Below are positions 62,796-64,000 of a stretch of 64,000 bases of DNA, piece by piece. The notes under the pieces are model-generated. The model did not search any database. It saw only the letters and a list, made by a program, of their open reading frames with translations, and was not told the origin of the DNA. Location of the stretch: contig CAIMFH010000122.1 of the NCBI GenBank assembly GCA_903840265.1, positions 1-64,000 on the forward strand, in the 5' to 3' direction. Both the position numbers and the translations under genes were made by a program. The first letter of the stretch is position 1; each line of letters opens with the position of its first letter. Origin of the DNA: an uncultured Schlesneria sp. (GTDB lineage Bacteria > Planctomycetota > Planctomycetia > Planctomycetales > Planctomycetaceae).

Positions 62796-64000
62796 CCGTG
62801 GCCGCTGTCTCTGAGGTGGAACACGCATCAGTCCAGTCGAATCCACGATTCTACTACGGTTGGGTGAACCTACTGATGGCCTCGGTCGCCATGACCGCGA
62901 CCTTGCCAGGAAGAACGCACGGCTTGGGCCTGATATCAAAGCCGTTGACCGAAGACGTTTCGCTCGGCGTCAACGAAGCACTTTTCAGCTATCTGAATTT
63001 CTGGGCCATCCTGATCGGGGCCGCGATTTGCCTCCCCATCGGCAGGGCGATCGATCGAATCGGCGTTCGCTACGCCTTAGTGGGGGTGGCACTCATACTC
63101 GGGTTGGCCGTGGCGGCGCAAAGCCAAGTCACGAATTGGATCGGGTTATTGGCGACGCTCATCCTCGTCCGCGGGTTTGGTCAGGGAGCTCTCTCCGTCG
63201 TCAGCATGGCCATGATCGGCAAGTGGTTTACGCGCCGACTCGGCATGGCGATGGGAATCTTCTCCGTGTTGTTGGCAATTGGGTTCATCGCCACGACACT
63301 GGGGACGGGCTTTGCCGTCGGTGAATATGGTTGGCGCGCGACATGGTTGACCATCGCCGGATGCCTGCTGTTCGGGCTGGTCCCGCTGGGCTGGTTGTTC
63401 GTGCGGAATAGCCCTGAATCGATGGGACTCGCGGTCGACGCACCTCGAACGGCCGCCACGTCAGAAACAGTTGCTCCATTGGACGCCACACTCTGGGAAG
63501 CGCTGCGATCGCCATCATTTTGGATCTTCACCCTCGCCGCCGCGATGTTTAACCTCACCTGGTCGGCGATTACGCTATTTCAAGAGTCATTGCTGGCAGA
63601 CCGGGGCTTCGGTCACAACGCGTTTGTACTTGTTATGGGATTGTTGGTGGCCGGGGGTCTGCCTGCTAATCTGCTGACAGGCTGGTTAGCAACGCCTGAA
63701 CGCCTTGGTCGTCTGTTGGCAGTCGGGATGTTGATGCTCGCCGTGTCACTGACCGCCTTTCCCTGGTTGCAGACCAGTCTGCACGCGATGTACTACGGAA
63801 CGGCCTTAGGCGTCTCGGGCGGGATCATCACGGTCATCTTCTTTTCCGCCTACGGTCAAACGTTTGGCCGAACACATCTCGGCGCGATTCAGGCCACAGT
63901 CCAGGCCGTGTCCGTGTTAGCATCGGCATCCGGCCCCGTCCTGCTCACTTTTAGTAAATCGTACGGCTCGACCACTCCGTTCTTTTATGGGACTGCAGCG
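62792..64000 (+). CDS. MFS transporter (partial, runs off the window)
   Basis: At least 403 residues of a major-facilitator protein; no stop codon before the window end. It starts at the ATG overlapping the previous stop codon. The first helix region is RFYYGWVNLLMASVAMTAT, as in oxalate/formate-antiporter and monocarboxylate-type MFS proteins. The loop 2-3 motif is GRAIDRIGVRYALV, followed by about ten further hydrophobic helices, with a central loop at about residues 205-230. The substrate is unknown, perhaps an organic acid; coupling to a propeller gene hints at joint handling of one compound. Confidence 0.88.
   Translation, partial: MTVAAVSEVEHASVQSNPRFYYGWVNLLMASVAMTATLPGRTHGLGLISKPLTEDVSLGVNEALFSYLNFWAILIGAAICLPIGRAIDRIGVRYALVGVALILGLAVAAQSQVTNWIGLLATLILVRGFGQGALSVVSMAMIGKWFTRRLGMAMGIFSVLLAIGFIATTLGTGFAVGEYGWRATWLTIAGCLLFGLVPLGWLFVRNSPESMGLAVDAPRTAATSETVAPLDATLWEALRSPSFWIFTLAAAMFNLTWSAITLFQESLLADRGFGHNAFVLVMGLLVAGGLPANLLTGWLATPERLGRLLAVGMLMLAVSLTAFPWLQTSLHAMYYGTALGVSGGIITVIFFSAYGQTFGRTHLGAIQATVQAVSVLASASGPVLLTFSKSYGSTTPFFYGTAA

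Noticed and set aside
1-64000. CRISPR array, toxin-antitoxin pair, prophage or rRNA genes
   Set aside because: No regularly spaced direct repeats, no recognisable cas, integrase, phage structural or toxin genes, and no rRNA sequence were found.

Overview
The window looks like a chromosomal segment of a planctomycete (class Planctomycetia). Typical markers are two DUF1559 proteins with a type IV pilin-like N-terminus, several secreted PQQ-type beta-propeller proteins beginning with a GDWPQW-like motif, a CotH-kinase protein, a sulfatase remnant, many small secreted or lipoprotein genes and long intergenic spaces. Base composition is moderate to high GC. The genus cannot be fixed from the sequence alone.

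Layout. 1-138: 3' end (domains V and VI) of a group II intron whose body lies outside the window. 481-8214: chemotaxis/signalling cluster with CheB, a soluble chemoreceptor with three near-identical PAS repeats, CheR, two stand-alone CheY-like receivers, an HDOD protein and two CheX-like CheY-P phosphatases; CheA, CheW and CheD are not in the window. 8767-18154: co-directional thiophilic-metal efflux locus with a Cys/His-rich secreted protein, a small periplasmic protein, a tiny membrane ORF, a His-rich membrane-fusion protein, a CusA/CzcA-type RND pump, a thioredoxin-fold-like protein ending in a CC/HH cluster, and a MacB-like ABC permease and ATPase whose external domain carries Cys pairs. 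No outer-membrane factor is seen. 18183-19763: carboxypeptidase-regulatory-like lipoprotein and DUF1559 protein. 20058-26432: a giant secreted protein of about 2,124 residues, alpha-2-macroglobulin-like in style. 26433-27560: a gene desert with hairpins and repeats.

27561-35144: PPOX-family oxidase, receiver/ATPase regulator, POT peptide transporter, OmpH/Skp-like lipoprotein, alpha/beta hydrolase and cardiolipin synthase. 35283-45827 contains trpBA, a fatty-acid desaturase, a Q/N-rich secreted protein with a probable CTG start and a CotH protein, but also four interrupted genes: a DUF2071 gene with an in-frame TAG, a sulfatase pseudogene, a frameshifted lipoprotein and a small membrane protein cut by TGA. 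45805-53065: small secreted proteins, aldehyde dehydrogenase, DUF2127, a Fis-type regulator, a quinoprotein-like propeller, an AcpH-like protein and a TIM-barrel isomerase. A tRNA with CAT anticodon and a strong terminator follow (53341-53446). 53524-57518: a two-gene unit encoding a PhnD-like/PQQ-propeller fusion and a Cys-rich propeller protein. 57996-59254: an arsenic-type operon (aquaporin plus arsenate reductase) behind a 20-bp palindrome. The window ends with a PhyH dioxygenase, a second DUF1559 protein, a PQQ-like propeller and, overlapping it by ATGA, an MFS transporter that runs off the end.

A family of imperfect palindromes with GTGGCAC-type ends is scattered between genes. The most unusual items are the giant secreted protein, the PhnD-PQQ fusion with its partner, the Cys-decorated RND/ABC locus, the perfect 49-nt palindrome at 41982-42030 and the cluster of interrupted genes.
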